This document shows positions 32,054 through 45,345 of a stretch of 64,000 nt of DNA, in pieces. This DNA is from Phyto melanocephala. Its lineage: Eukaryota > Arthropoda > Insecta > Diptera > Rhinophoridae. The stretch spans positions 110,853,833 through 110,917,832 of the forward strand of contig OW799233.1 in the NCBI GenBank assembly GCA_941918925.1. The letters are read 5' to 3'. Every line of letters begins with the position of its first letter. Positions within the stretch are counted from its first letter, which is position 1. The notes below the pieces were generated by a model. It saw nothing but the letters and a program-made list of their open reading frames with translations, ran no database searches and was not told the DNA's origin. The translations under genes and the position numbers were made by a program.

Positions 32054-35000
32054 ATAAGACGAAGCAAATGTAGCGGCGTTCAGGGAAAATTTTATACTTT
32101 CACTCAAACTTTTGTCCGTCTTAGTTTGTATCCACTGTAACTTGGTAACTTAGCTGACCAAGCACTAAAGCATTTTTATTTCCGAATAGTATTTGTATGC
32201 TTTTACAAGTAGTTTTGACGACTGACATCCCGAATATTTATATTAAGTAGGAATCGCCTTTTTAAAAACTCAAATTATACTTCATAATAACTGGTCATTT
32301 GAATAAGCATTTCGAAGGAAGTATACACTTATAGACTGTTTTTTATATAGGAACAACTGTATATGACAATGCAAAGACTTACACTGGAATAACGTTTAAA
32401 AATCATGGAAATTTATTTTAAACATTTACGTTCTGTTCGCTAAACTTAAAGTGCCGTAATGTGCGCATAATCATCCATTTGAGATGCTACTACGCAATGC
32501 TGTGGATCCACTACTGAGCAAGTTTACTTTTTTGGTAATTTTTATCTAAATCTACCCCATACCGTGCGCTTAGAAAAAAGCATCGCCGTAGTAAATGCAA
32601 ATGAGACAGACGACTTGAAATGATTCAGCTTCGCTTTCAGAAATTCGGTTTTTGATCAACCACTACTTGGAAAATTTTGAGAGGAAATCTTGATATACAT
32701 ACATAAATTTATATAAGATCCCAGTGTTGCACTAATTAATGACAGTCACCTCGTAACGATTGATAATTTTGAGGCCAACACTCTACGCACTATTGACCGA
32801 AATATGACTGTATAACCTCGATAAAGTAGTGTAAAATTGGGCCAACAGAATGGAGGTAATAAAGTACAATCGCAGTAACCATATGCCAGACATTATTTAT
32901 AAATTTGAAAATTTATAAAATTTTTGAGCTTTGTAGTTTAATTTTTAAAAAAGTTCTATGCCTCTAAAAACAACATCCAATATTCATAAAAATAAAATAA
33001 ATTATATACCAATCTATAACAATTTCCACTGCATTATTTGATTTTGCAACCGTAAAAATCCATTCATAAATTAATTTTAAATTTGAACAATTTTCAAACA
33101 AAAAAAAAATTAAAAATTATTATGTTTAATTTAAGTATCATTCAATAAAATCGACAATCTTTGCTTTTTACGGCAAATTATTGTATTTTGCTGTAACATA
33201 CACATATTGATTGTACTTACCAATTTAATTGAATTTTTTTTTACCAATATTTTTTTACATTTTTGTGAAAAAATATATGATGAAATAAAACAAAAATAAC
33301 TATTACTTGTTTTCGACAACCAAATATTGTTATAGAAACTATAATATGACCGTCGTGATCATGTCGTAACTACGGTTTTTCTTTGCGTGTAATTATATAA
33401 AAAAATTTTATTTATATTTTATTCCTTTTAGTTACTGTCCTGCTTTCAACTTAAAGTAATATTGTATATTTTCACTACTTAAAGATAATTGACTTTAAAA
33501 ATTCTTATTCTCTTCTACACAACCACTTCCATTTTTAACTGCAACAAGATCCATCACTTTGTATTTGCTTTTACCCCAATAATTTTCCCAAGTGTAATTG
33601 TTGCACTTTTAAAGACTATTATCTACTAGCTGATAATATTCCTTTACTTTTCAATATTTTTACAAATACTCTTACTTCTGTAAAATATCAGACTTTAATG
33701 CAAATAGTAGCCGTGGCTGAAAGGGATTATTGGAAAATATTCGCATCCAAACTCCCTTAAAGTAGTACTTACTGAATGTGACGGTCTGACATGTCTAAAA
33801 ATTTGTAAGCACATTGAAATTTATGGTATTTTTACCACCACATAACACTTGTTGTCTTGTCTAATTTACGTGCCAGAGCAAACTCACCCACACATACATG
33901 CATGCAAAAAACACAACACAACACACACAGTGCCACTATAAGGATTCTTAACTCGTCGCGTTTCAACTGCCAAAAAAAAAACCAGCAAATATTTGCAATT
34001 TTAAATAAATGACAAAATAAAAAGACCAAAAATAAGAAAAATAGCTTTAGTTCAAATAGATACAAAAAGCTTATTAAGAAAATACCTTTTTTTCAATTTG
34101 TATATTTTGTTTTCTAAATTAATTTATGGTTTTATTGCCTAGTAAAATATGCAAAAAAATTTAATAGAAAAATTTTTCTTCGACACTCTAGTTTATTTTG
34201 TTGTTCTTGTCTGTATGTTTGGTCGCAACATTAGTATGGTAGAAAACAATTGATTAAAAATACTTTCGATAAATATTAACATTTTATTTGAAATTTTTTT
34301 CTACGGAAAACAGCCCAGTTATTGGCCGTAAAAAACAATTAACACTTGTTTGCAAAAAGTACAAGAAAACCTAGAAATATAGAAATTTTTATATACACAT
34401 GAGCATTTACAAACAGTTTAATGATAACGTTACGTTACGTTTATATATTTGTACGTGTGCGTATAATAATTAAGTTGTCTTTAAACTTGTAGTATTTGCC
34501 AAATTGTTCATTTATTACTTTTAAATATTTATCAAAGTTAAAATATTATCTAAGTTTCGAAAAACATGTTCACATTAGAAAAATATTTGATGAATAAAAT
34601 TTATTAAATTTCAATTTTAATTTTATTACTATTAAATTTTTAATAAAATCATTTTTTTTTAATAATTTTGCAAAACCACACTTTTTAAAAATGTGTTTTT
34701 AAATATTTAATTCTCTAATTAAAATACATTTCATAAAAATTTATTTATATAAAATGTTTGATTTAATGAAAAATAATAATCTGTTATCCATCAGTGCTTC
34801 ACATATAAAATAACCGTTAAGTATTGAAAAAGTTATTGTTTAATTAAATTTTATAATTCAGATAATGTTTCTACTTAACATGCTCTTCCACGTACATGCT
34901 TAAGGCAGCAATGGCAAAACTAAGTCTTAACAAGTAGCACATACAAGTAAGAATGTACATATAACTAAAACATACATATTTGTTCGCTTTTACACTTTTA

Positions 35001-35604
35001 ACCTTAAATAATAAACATTTTTTCAGTTGAACTTTAAATCTAGTCATGCAACAGGTTGCAAATCACACACAAAGCTTAAGCAAAAATAGCAACAACTAAA
35101 ACTATAAACACACACACACTCACGAGAGATAAAGATAATGTGCGTCATAAACATCACAATCTAGCAGTCAGTATTGTGGCAGGAATGACTGAAAAAAATC
35201 CCAGTGGAACCTAGAGAAATCTTTCAAGCGTTTACTTAAATATTTTGATTTCATATGTTTTTTCACACACTCAGTATACTTATACATTCGTCCAGACAAT
35301 TGTATCTATGAACTAGTTGTTGTAGTTGTTCACTGCTCAGTTATAGACCAAATAATCGTCATAATGTAAGATAGTGTGAATGTGTGAATTTTTATGCAGT
35401 CAACATTATATAATTTATTGTTTTGTTACTCGTAACTTTAAGCAGAAGTTTTATGGTTTGTAAAAACAGAAAAACAAAAAAAAAAATTAACAAAAGAACC
35501 TGGGACCATACATGCACCAATGCATCAACGTACATATGTTGTGAGACGGCACACAGTGGCGTTTTGCTGTTCAAGATTCCATAATTGGTACACAAATAGA
35601 CAAA
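32054..35604. other. Intergenic DNA, nothing recognised
   Basis: AT-rich sequence with short open stretches of low-complexity composition. No family signature, RNA gene or paired termini identified. Confidence 0.45.
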
Positions 35605-36344
35605 TCTATATATATAAAAGTGAAACTCTGTGTGTGTTTGTGTTAGCTATAGACTCCGAAACTATAAAACTGATCGGGCTCAAACTTTGGTAAGTTGTTG
35701 TACACATACCAGGGAGTGTTCATGGGTGGAAAAAAGTGGGCGGGGCCCATAAAAAATTAGTTATCATTTTTAGCTACTTGCACTTAACCGATTTTTCTGA
35801 AACTTTGCACACATATTGAGCTGTCATGACTTTATAATTTCATGATAAGAAAAGTGGGCGGGGCCACGCCCATAAAAAAAGTTATAATTTTGAGGTACTT
35901 GCACTGGATCGATTTTTCTGAAACTGTGCGCACATAGTGAGCTATTATGACTTTACAATTTTGTGAGTAGGAAAGTGGGCAGTGCCACGCCCATAAAAAA
36001 AATATAATTTTGAGGTACGTGCTCTGAACCGATTTTTGTTAAACTTTGCACACATATTGAATTGTCATGACTTTACAATTTCTTGATTAGAAAAGTGGGC
36101 GGGGCCACGCCCATAAAAAATTAGTTATCATTTTTAGCTACTTGCACTTGACCAATTTTTCTAAAACGTTGCACACACATATGAAGCTGTCATGACTATA
36201 CAGTTTCGTAATTAGAAAAGTGGGCAGTGTCACGCTCATAAAAAAAAGGTATAATTTTTAGCCTTGCACTTGATATTCGATTAAAATTCAGAATGCGATA
36301 AAAATCCATGAAGGGGCGTAGCAACACGTGCCGGGCTTTTCTAG
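35605..36344 (+). mobile_element. Non-autonomous Helitron (copy 2)
   Basis: Starts TCTATATATATAAAAGTGAA and ends TTTTCTAG after AACACGTGCCGGG, between A (35604) and T (36345). It has the same ~120-bp units with GTGGGCGGGGCCACGCCC as copies 1 and 3, with more divergence in the middle units. Confidence 0.88.
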
Positions 36345-38050
36345 TTATTTATAAAGAAAAAATTTGTTTAAGTTAAATAATTTTTAACGATTGAAAAATT
36401 CATAAGTTACCAGAATTAATAAAATTACTATGTAATTAACTAATATTAAAAATTCTAATACAGACTTGAGCTCATTTTTAAACATTCCTTTTTGACAAAG
36501 AATTTTTTATTTGTAATAATAAAAGAATAATCTTTATAATTATTAAACCAAACATTTGAAATTGGCAAATTTACACCAAAGTGGGGGAAACCTTGTGGAT
36601 CACGTGTAATTAATTAAATCGCCACTCATGCCATATATTTAACAAAAAATCTAACATTATTTTATAGCATAAGAGAGGTGCCTGTTGCAATTAGACAACG
36701 TAACCTTTTTTTTGCATCTAAATCTGTTTTAAAACATGTTTTTTATTGTATAAACAACTGGACTTCAAATCATATACAGACACCTGGCATTTCGTCTATT
36801 TGTAAAAGTTTGACACCAACAACAGATTTGTACTTGCCGGAATTTATGCATTAAAATATAACATTTTGCCAGCGTACAGCTTCTGATTGGCAAAGGCAAA
36901 ACACTATCATTAATATCAATTTGACGTCATGTATAAGAAATACAAATTTCAGGAATCTCTCTACATCATATATTTGCTAAAGATTTGTTTCTCCTTGCAT
37001 ACGATGCACAGTTAATAAAACTAAAGCCTATAACCATGAACAGCTAGGATTTCACTGAATTTGTTATTGCGCATAAACTAGTAGCTGCGAATGACAGAAT
37101 CAGGAATGTTGGATAAATTGCATTAAAAACAATAAATGTAATGTGGATTTAACTTCTATAATATTATAAATAAATTATTATAACTTTTATTTTTTAAGTG
37201 TATGTCTCATATTTTCTTAACCCCACTGTGCTTTTAGCCAATGATCATAATGTTGTTACTGGCGGCAGTAATTATATTGTTTTTCTCTTTATTTTTCCTT
37301 TTTTCTTTTTTCTTTTATAAATAAATGAACGTGTTTTACTTTCTACTCAGGTGCAACAGTTCACGCGCTTTTGTATTGCGGTTAAATTGTCATTGATAAT
37401 AGGCGGAAAATCGACATAAAACTCTTTTATTATGACAACGACAAACAGCTCTCCCATAAATTTCATTTTTAGTTTCTTTTTTTAGAACGATAGCATTTGG
37501 TTGATAAATCATTTAAATGGTGAGATTACTACAGAAGTGGGTGAATAATTGCTAAAAATGCATATTGCGCTTATTTTTAGACGAACGGCATTTAAAGTCG
37601 ACTGACTGTAAAGGATGGTAAATGATGAGCGAGCAAAACTTTAGAGCGAAAAAAAATTTTTTTTTCGGTTTTCGTAAAGATGTGGATATGGATGAGAAGA
37701 TCTAACAGGCCTTAGCGTGAAAAATATTTCATCAGAACTTAAGCATGGATTTATAGAAGACTCAATTATAATGGGGGGTTCATGGTTAATGACCAGATAC
37801 AATGACCGTTGTTTGCAGATAGGATTTTGAAGAGCCTAAATTTTAGTTAAAAAAAATTACAATCAGCAATAGGCGAAAGAAAATTTAACGTTACTGGCGC
37901 GATACAAACTCAAAGGGTGGCCAAATATCCGCAAGTTGTTAGTATTTAATATAAACGAGAATCATAGGAGTAGGGAGAGGTAATTAAGGTTAAGGATATT
38001 TCAAAACCATTTTTTTTTCTTCGGCAATCATAAAACAAAACATTTAAATA
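36345..38050. other. Intergenic DNA with one weak coding-like relic
   Basis: Around 36690-36860 the + strand reads PVAIRQRNLFFASKSVLKHV, FYCINNWTSNHIQ and LTPTTDLYLPEFMH before a stop. The phrasing is protein-like, perhaps the C-terminus of a retroelement, but I do not recognise the family. The rest shows nothing. Confidence 0.3.
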
Positions 38051-38089
38051 TTTTAAAAAAAACCTAAACACTCCATCTAGCTCGACCGA

Positions 38090-38330
38090 CAGAGAAGCTG
38101 GACCCGGGTTGGAATTAATGGGAGCTCGATTTGTCAATGAAAACTAATTTATTTTGATTATTTATTTATTTTTATTACAATACAATTACAAATTATTAAC
38201 CGAGCTGAGTAACGAAGACCATTTGCCCGTTGTAGTAAAACAGACTAGAGTCCCTGGCTGGAATCGAACCCGCAACCCCCAGACTGGCAGACTAGTACAC
38301 TACTTACTAGTCGACAGAGGCACCCAATTT
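38090..38330 (-). repeat. tRNA-derived SINE-like sequence
   Basis: On the - strand the stretch 38320-38240 reads CCTCTGTCGACTAGTAAGTA, then CAGTCTGGGGGTTGCGG and GGTTCGATTCCAGCCAGGGA. GGTTCGATTCC is a textbook RNA polymerase III B box (internal promoter). The A box is poor and no full cloverleaf forms. A tail with TTATTTATTTATTTTTATTA-type sequence on the + strand side lies near 38150-38175. Probably a SINE relic, not a tRNA gene. Confidence 0.5.
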
Positions 38331-38350
38331 ATTTTTACCCGAATCGAATA

Positions 38351-40225
38351 GTAGCGCAATTTTATATGAATTACATAAAGAGATAAATTTGCAATCAGTC
38401 AATAAGATCCTCACAATGTTATACTTCACACATGGTGGAAAAAAAAGAAGTAAAATATAAGTAATATCCTACACATACAGATTGTTTTATTTTAATGTGA
38501 TTATTAATCCTTGATTATTGTTAAACCCTTTGTCTAAATATTTTTTTTTAATTCATTTTGTTCATGACTTGTCTTCTCTGTATTTAACTGCACTGTTTTC
38601 TCATACTCGATAAGGAAAGTAACACATGTCGTATGAGTAATGTCTTAGTAAATCATTACATAAATGTAACAAATTTTTTATTATGCTTACTTAGCTAAAG
38701 ATTATCGTTTCTTTTTTAACATCGAGAAGGTTGTTAAATTTTTTACTCTAGATTTTAAGTAACTACGTTTTTCATCTAAATAAATAAGTAAAACTCATAA
38801 AAAATATTTAAAACATTTGAAAATCTGTATTTGACTGCACTAGTTGGACAAAAAAGAAACCAGAAATATTGATAAAATTAAATTTTTTAAACAATTTTAA
38901 ATAAAATTTCTTTATTTTTCATATTTTTTTTTTTTTGTTGAACTTGTAAGACAATTTTGCATGAAACTAAAAGGATTAAACATTTTTGCTACTCTTCATT
39001 TTAAGTTTTACCTTTATTTTTTTCTCTTAATTTCAAACTGTTGGAGATAAAGTGCCAACTCAGCAACGACCACTGGTAGTGTGGCGTTTATGTTAATGCC
39101 TCTGTGCGGGGTCAGGGTTGAATATTCTTAATGAACTCATTAATAGTTGTAGAAAAATATGAACTTAATTTTATCTTTAACTTCTGGCATGAATTGTTAT
39201 TTAAAGTCGTAAAATTTTTAGAATGCAGTTGCAAAAAGACTTTTAATTAGATTAGTAAATAATTAGAAAAGGACTTAAGTCTACAGACGGAAATTGTGGT
39301 AAATATATTTATGTATATGTATAGATAGAGAGTTTTTCAAAATCTTTTTCAAATAAATAATAAATAGATTATCATCATTATCATTTTCATTTGTAAGAGT
39401 TAACATTTTCGTCTCAGTATAATTTAAACCTGGATAGATAGAGCATTGATTAACATTTATTGGATTATTTTAAGGGAAATTTAACAAAATATTTGCATGT
39501 AGTTTATGAAAGACAAAAATATAAAATAATTAAAATTTACAAAATAAAATCTATTAAGACTTTTTAGTTAGGGCTGTACTACGCAGGGCACACTTAATAA
39601 GATATATGAAGACGCATATTCCACCGAATTCGCTTCCTATGAGAATGTTCATAAAAATTCCAAGCTGGATCTATCTCCATGTAGTAATTTTCATTGCCAA
39701 GCATAAGCGAAAATATTGGCAGAATAATTAACTCTATTGCTAAAGTATGCCTTTTTTCATTGGTTGGAAAACACGACACAAGTAATTTATTTATGAAACT
39801 TAATTTTTTTTTAACTTTTATGTGTTTTTTTTTTAATATCTCACGCTAAATTATTATCATTAGGTAAATGCATTTTAATTTTCCTTTGCTTCTTCAAAGA
39901 AACACAAAAAATTAAAAGAAAATGGAACGATTTTGACAGCTTATTGCGGCAATAATTGCCTTAGCAATTAGCAAAGCAATGATTACGCAATAAATTGCTA
40001 CATATGGCAATTTGCAGTCTACACATCGGAATTTTTGTGGACTAAATCAAATTTGATCATTGGGGCAATAAATATTTCTTCATAGAGACTCCGGGTAAAT
40101 GAAAGTTCATACTTTTTGTGACACACTGCTAATTAGTCATGTTAATTTTTTTAAACGTACCCTGGTGAAACTAATCAGCTGATCACTGTTTGCTTCCTTT
40201 CAAGGCAAATTCAATTTATATGTGA
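38351..40225. other. Intergenic DNA, nothing recognised
   Basis: AT-rich, no coding family or element ends seen. Confidence 0.45.
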
Positions 40226-41503
40226 CTAGCATTCAACCCGCTACTTCGATAGCGCAGTTCTTACTATTTATTGAATACTCAAGTTTTATTTATAATTATT
40301 AAATATTTTTGGTTCAAGTACCTTTTTGGTCGACCATAAGATTTTCAGTCTCACCTTGTATCAATAGTCACTAATTTCAAAATTCTAGCTTCAAAAACGT
40401 AGAAAATACAAAAAATACCATACAAATTTAGAAAAGTATGTTTTTTATCGACCATAACATTTTAAGTCTCACCTTGTATCAATAGTCACTAATTTCAAAA
40501 TTCTGACTTTGAAAACGTAGAAAATACAAAAAGTACCATAAAAATTCAGAAAAGTACCTTTTTCATCGACCATAACATTTTTAGTCTTACCTGGATCAAT
40601 AGTCAATAACGTTGTCAAACGTTGAAGATACAAAAACAATTCAACAATTCAAAAAAGTACCTTTTGGTCGCCCACAACATTTTTAGTCTCACCTGGAATC
40701 AATAGTCCTTGATTGTTCAATCCTACCTTCATAAACGCAGAAAATGCAAAAAGTACCACAAAAATTCAAAAAAGTAAATTTTTGGTCCAAGTTCCAAATT
40801 TCAAGTTTAAGATGTATAAATATCGATGTAACCAAATATTTTAATAAACATGATTTAAAGTCAGTAAATCTACTCTTTCTTGCATAAAAGTAATTATGTT
40901 CTAAAAAGTAACAAACTCTTTTACCCATTTTTCCCCTTTTACCCTGTTATAAATGTGTTTTAATTTATATTAAATTGCATAATTTTTTTTTTTTAAAGTA
41001 CCAAAAAAAGGGACAATTTTTACCCCTTATACATGCGAATTTGAAAAAAGTGCCGAATTCTTATAAATATTTTTTCTTGGATTACTTAATACAGTTTAAA
41101 TTTTTTTCCTAGCTTTATGCGTTTGGAAGTTACATTGGGTACCAAAAAAGTACCAAATTATAGTTTTACCCGTTTTTTCCCCTTAGTGGTTGAAAATTCA
41201 AAAAAAGGCCAGACACCTGTCGGCTTATTTTTTGTGCAAATTATTATACTTTTTGAATTTAATTTGTATCATTTTTAGTTTAGCAGATATAAGATTACCG
41301 ATTTTATCCGTTTTTACCCTTTTTTACCCCCTTAAAGTACGAATTTCCAAAAATCCCTTCTTAGTGGAGCTATACATTGAAAGGGGAACCGATTGTCCAA
41401 ATTTCATGTCTTTAGCTCTTTGCGTTTGGGCTGTGCGATGATGAATCAGTCAGTCAGTCATTCAGTCAGTCAGTCAGTCACGTTACTCTTTTATATATAT
41501 AGA
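40226..41503 (-). mobile_element. Non-autonomous Helitron, second family, with ~118-bp tandem units
   Basis: On the - strand it starts TCTATATATATAAAAGAGTA and ends CGCTATCGAAGTAGCGGGTT GAATGCTAG, where CGCTA/TAGCG is the 3' hairpin just before CTAG. The insertion sits between A (40225) and T (41504). Four units at about 40318, 40436, 40554 and 40658 share TCGACCATAA, AGTCTCACCTTGTATCAATA and AACGTAGAAAATACAAAAA. A (CAGT)n run (41447-41480) lies near the 5' end. No Rep/helicase coding. Confidence 0.82.
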
Positions 41504-41659
41504 TATAACATTCAAAATGACCATGTTTTTCAAAATTGTAGGCTGAATTCCCAAAACCTGTTAATTTTTACATAAATTTCATTTTGCGAGTTTTTTTTTG
41601 ATAAAACACAAACAAAACCCATGCTTAAGTAAACTAAAGTTTAAGTAAACAAATTAATA

Positions 41660-42420
41660 TACACACCACCAAAAAAACTGTGTGGGGTTTATTTTTTTTA
41701 TCATTCTATTTAAGGTGCATATTTTCTGAGTACTGGTTTTATTTATTTTTGTTTGTCCCTCTGTCCGTCTGTCCGTCAAGCCGTCATTCTGTCTGTTAAA
41801 AGCACGATAGAACTCGAACCAAAAAAGATAGTGGGATAAAGTGTCTCTACAATATTTTGTACGTACCAGAAATATTTGGTATAAAAAAACGGACAAAATT
41901 CCTTTCTAGAAAGAGAGTTACACCTTGCAATAAAAAAAAGTCATAAAAAATTTCGTTTTAATATCGAATAAAATGCAATTGCGTTTAACCGCAATGCCGT
42001 AAATTATTAAACTTTAATATTATTTCATAAAAAAAGGTGACATACCCACTTGAAAGCCAATATGATTTCTCTATGGACAAAGATTTTTTAAAAAAATCTA
42101 AGTAAAATTCAATAACAAAAATTACTTTCACATGCCTACTTTTACTTTCATTTCTCAGATATTGTGGTAGACTGAAGTGAGTAATATCATTTGCATTGTA
42201 GAAATACTTCAGTTTCATATTGAGACTAAATATAGGAAAATAAATTAATAGAGAATTGAACTTTAAAAAAGAAAGTCATACACACTTTAGAGTAAAGAAA
42301 TTATTCTATAGTGTTAGGAGTTGTTAATAGAATAATGATTTTTTTTTGTTTTAAAGTACTACACAAAATTGTTGGTGATAGTTATCAAAAATTTAGCACA
42401 ACTGAATATGGCGATATTAC
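41660..42420 (-). repeat. ATACCC-family repeat, C subtype, degenerate
   Basis: Reverse orientation. Left end CACACCACCAAAAAAACTGT, then the CTGTCCGTCTGTCCGTC microsatellite, AAAGCACGATAGAACTCGAA and ATCGAATAAAATGCAATTGC, all matching the 17461 and 26562 copies. The right boundary is uncertain. Confidence 0.65.
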
Positions 42421-42754
42421 TTATTCTACGTTGTACTTGTTGTGGTGGACCATTCACTTGTAAATTGAATTTATTTCTTCTATTAAAAGTATTGGTCAAA
42501 CTTTGTTTACACTTTTAGCGAGATATTGCTGTTCTACATGTGTTTAATAAGTAAAATGCCGTAACATTGTTTTACTTATTAAAAGTAATAAAACAAAATC
42601 AAACAAATTAAACGCTCGGTATGCTCAGAATGCAGAGAAAATTTAGATGATCTGCTACTAAGACAAATAACACAGTAAGTTCCACATACTTCATTAAACT
42701 TATTATGTGGCAACAAATAATAGTTTAATAATAAATGTATTATATACATGTAGG

Positions 42755-43110
42755 TCGGATAGCGAAGCAGACCTCTTCCATAAAGGGGTCCCTTTTTGAC
42801 CCCCTATGTTTCCCAGAGATTACGAGGCTACCAGAAAAAGGGAATTCCCCACCTTACTGAGTTCCGTGCCATCCCAGGCATTTGCTCTAGACTTTTGTGA
42901 CTTCACATTGTAGACTGATGGTTTTCTACAATCCTCATCATAGAGTCCTTTGTTATTGTCAGCATCTGCTCTAGATTAATTTCCCTCATAGCACTCACAT
43001 TTAACGTGTGCCTGTCGGTGGTACTAAGTCTACTCAAGGCTCATTCTGCAAACATTATCCTCCACAACCTTAATCCTGTTCAGATGATATTTGAAGTTGC
43101 CGTGCCCTGT
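42755..43110 (-). repeat. Unclassified dispersed repeat, copy 1
   Basis: Related to 47690-47965. The - strand has a conserved open-looking stretch, STTDRHTLNVSAMREINLEQ followed by MLTITKDSMMRIVENHQSTM, against NITGGHTKSVNAMEDP and MLSITKNFATMIEGNHQSAM in the second copy. Conservation at the amino-acid level hints at a former coding region of a transposon. I do not recognise the protein. Confidence 0.55.
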
Positions 43111-43631
43111 ACTATTTGTAAATTTTATCCGAGTTTTTCACTAAATTCTGTTTGTTAAGAACCACTTTCATATGTCAAAATCTAAAATTCAACAACAAAC
43201 ACGTACTTATGAGTTTTTTGGTAGTTTTTATAAACAAAATTGCCGTTTTTTTTGTTCTTTAATATTGTATAGTTTCACCGATCTTATTAAAGAAACGTTG
43301 AATTAAATAGTTAATTTTTACACGTTGGTTGTTGTAATCATTTTATCGAGTAAATGTAAATGTAATAATTTCGCGACCTGTGCAATTTGAACGCCGAGAT
43401 CTGATCTAACGTCAATGTACCATTAGACGATCAACATTAAAGGGAATTTTCTAACTTTTTTACATTTCAAGCTCATCGATACATTATTTTGATTTATCTT
43501 AAATTAGCAGAGAAAGTTCTGCAAAATAATCATAATAATTACTTATTCCTTTGTAAACCATTTAAACGTATTAATAAAGTCCGTTTAGAGCACAAACTAA
43601 CCTAACACAGACAATTATTAATATTCTTCAC

Positions 43632-44273
43632 ACAGTAAAAAAAGGTATACATACATAAATAGGTTTTCCATTCCATGTGAAATTTCTGCAATTTTCATTT
43701 CCGACCCCATAAAGTATATATTTTCTAAAAGCTTGTTAATAGGGGAGGCGATAAAACTCTGTCAGTCTATCCGTGAGTATGTTGAAATCAACTTTTTGAA
43801 GCCCCCCCCCCCCCCTACATTGCCTGGACCGGGATGAGGTATTAAAATATCAGAAATATTCGGGAGTAGATCGGTATTGAAAATCAGAAACAGCGGTACA
43901 TAAACAACTGAGATATAAGCAAAAAACCCCGACCACCTCGTTTTTTTCACAACAACAACATACAGCACATACATACAAACGTGATATACTGGTTAGAGAT
44001 AACGTGGCATCAAATCCCAGCTGAGCCAAACAATTTCTTTTTATTTTAATATTATTTATATTTTTACTGTTTTTTTTTATTTATTTTTTTATTTTTTTTT
44101 ATTTATTTATTTATTTTTTTTTTGAAACATACATACGTTAACTCAGTTTATAATTTGACAATACGATGATTTTATATATGTATATTTTTTATATGTACTA
44201 TATGTATGTACGTGTTTCATATGAGATGAATGGTGATACAAACTATTGTTATTGCAAGACTACACGTTGTCAT
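43632..44273 (-). repeat. ATACCC-family repeat, 5' truncated
   Basis: Reverse orientation. It holds GACCCCATAAAGTATATATT, a run of about 13 C at 43803-43816, ACCACCTCG and a tRNA-like box at about 43988-44031 (ACTGGTTAGAG ... GGCATCAAATCCC). It stops at CAAGACTACACGTTGT, before the usual ACAAGTAAGAG end. Confidence 0.72.
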
Positions 44274-44551
44274 CCTCCAGCGCCTTGAGTGCTGAACCAA
44301 CCACCACAGGCACAACATCCCCTGGAAATCCGTATGTACTCAGTAATTCCCTTACTTCTTTCTAAAAGCCATTTAAAGCCACAATAATAAAATCTGTGCC
44401 TGCTGTATGACCATTGTTATTCGAATTCGGCCAACTAATGAGCGAACACTACAATATATTTTAAGAATGAATTCTGTTTACCTTAAAGTTGACTTTTTGG
44501 CATCACACTTTATATCAGCGAGAAATTAAACAAGACAGATTTTAGATAAAT

Positions 44552-45150
44552 AAAGTATTACTGCTATACTCGGCTGTGGTAAATCTTACATACCCTACAC
44601 ACAGTTTGTATCTTTATCTAGTTATTACATATGTTTCAGTAGATCAAAAAGAGATTATTCCTCACTATCATATATACCAATAACTTGAACTTTTAATTGA
44701 AATTTTATTACAAAAAATTTTTTTCCGACATCTTTGTTGATTGAAAATTTTTGTAAATGCTGCCTAATGTATATATTTCATACGTAACTCACAAACATTT
44801 TCTGAAATTTCATATGAACTGCAAAGTTTCACTTTATTTGGGTAAAATACAGAATAAATCGAGTTATTTCGCTCTAATATCTCAGCTCATAATGTGCCCA
44901 CATAACTGATTTTAATAGTTAAATTTTCGAAAGCATATTTGATAAATTGATACCATTTTAAAGTCTCAGGTCTAATTAAAGGCTTCAAAAAGTTGATCTC
45001 CAAATACACACCGACTGATGAACTTAGCTCAATCTATTCCTATATACATTACATAATATACATTAAACGGTCAAAAATTAATATTATACATATTACAAGC
45101 GGAGATACCAACTTATTATAAACGTTTACACCCTCGTTTGAAGGATACAA
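44552..45150 (+). repeat. ATACCC-family repeat, divergent
   Basis: Starts AATAAAGTATTACTGCTATA, CTCGGCTGTGG, CATACCCTACACACAGTTTG and ends near GTTTGAAGGATACAAAAAGG. Divergent from the others and probably older. Confidence 0.6.
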
Positions 45151-45345
45151 AAAGGGACAGCCATGTTTTTCTATATCTCGGAAATTTATAATTTTATCAC
45201 TTATATATGTGACACAATTGTATTACATACGTATCTTTTTTGATTGTTTTGCGTCCAAAACATGAATTCACACGTGCAGACGATTATCGCTAAATAGACG
45301 AATGAAGCTACTTACATATACAGTAAAATTTTCCGAAAGCTATAG

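Noticed and set aside
33832..34065. 77-codon hydrophobic reverse frame
   Set aside because: Low-complexity, AT-rich translation without signal or domain pattern; no splice-consistent extension seen.
38230..38330. A functional tRNA gene on the - strand
   Set aside because: A good B box (GGTTCGATTCC), but the A box is poor and the acceptor and anticodon stems do not form; better explained as a SINE.
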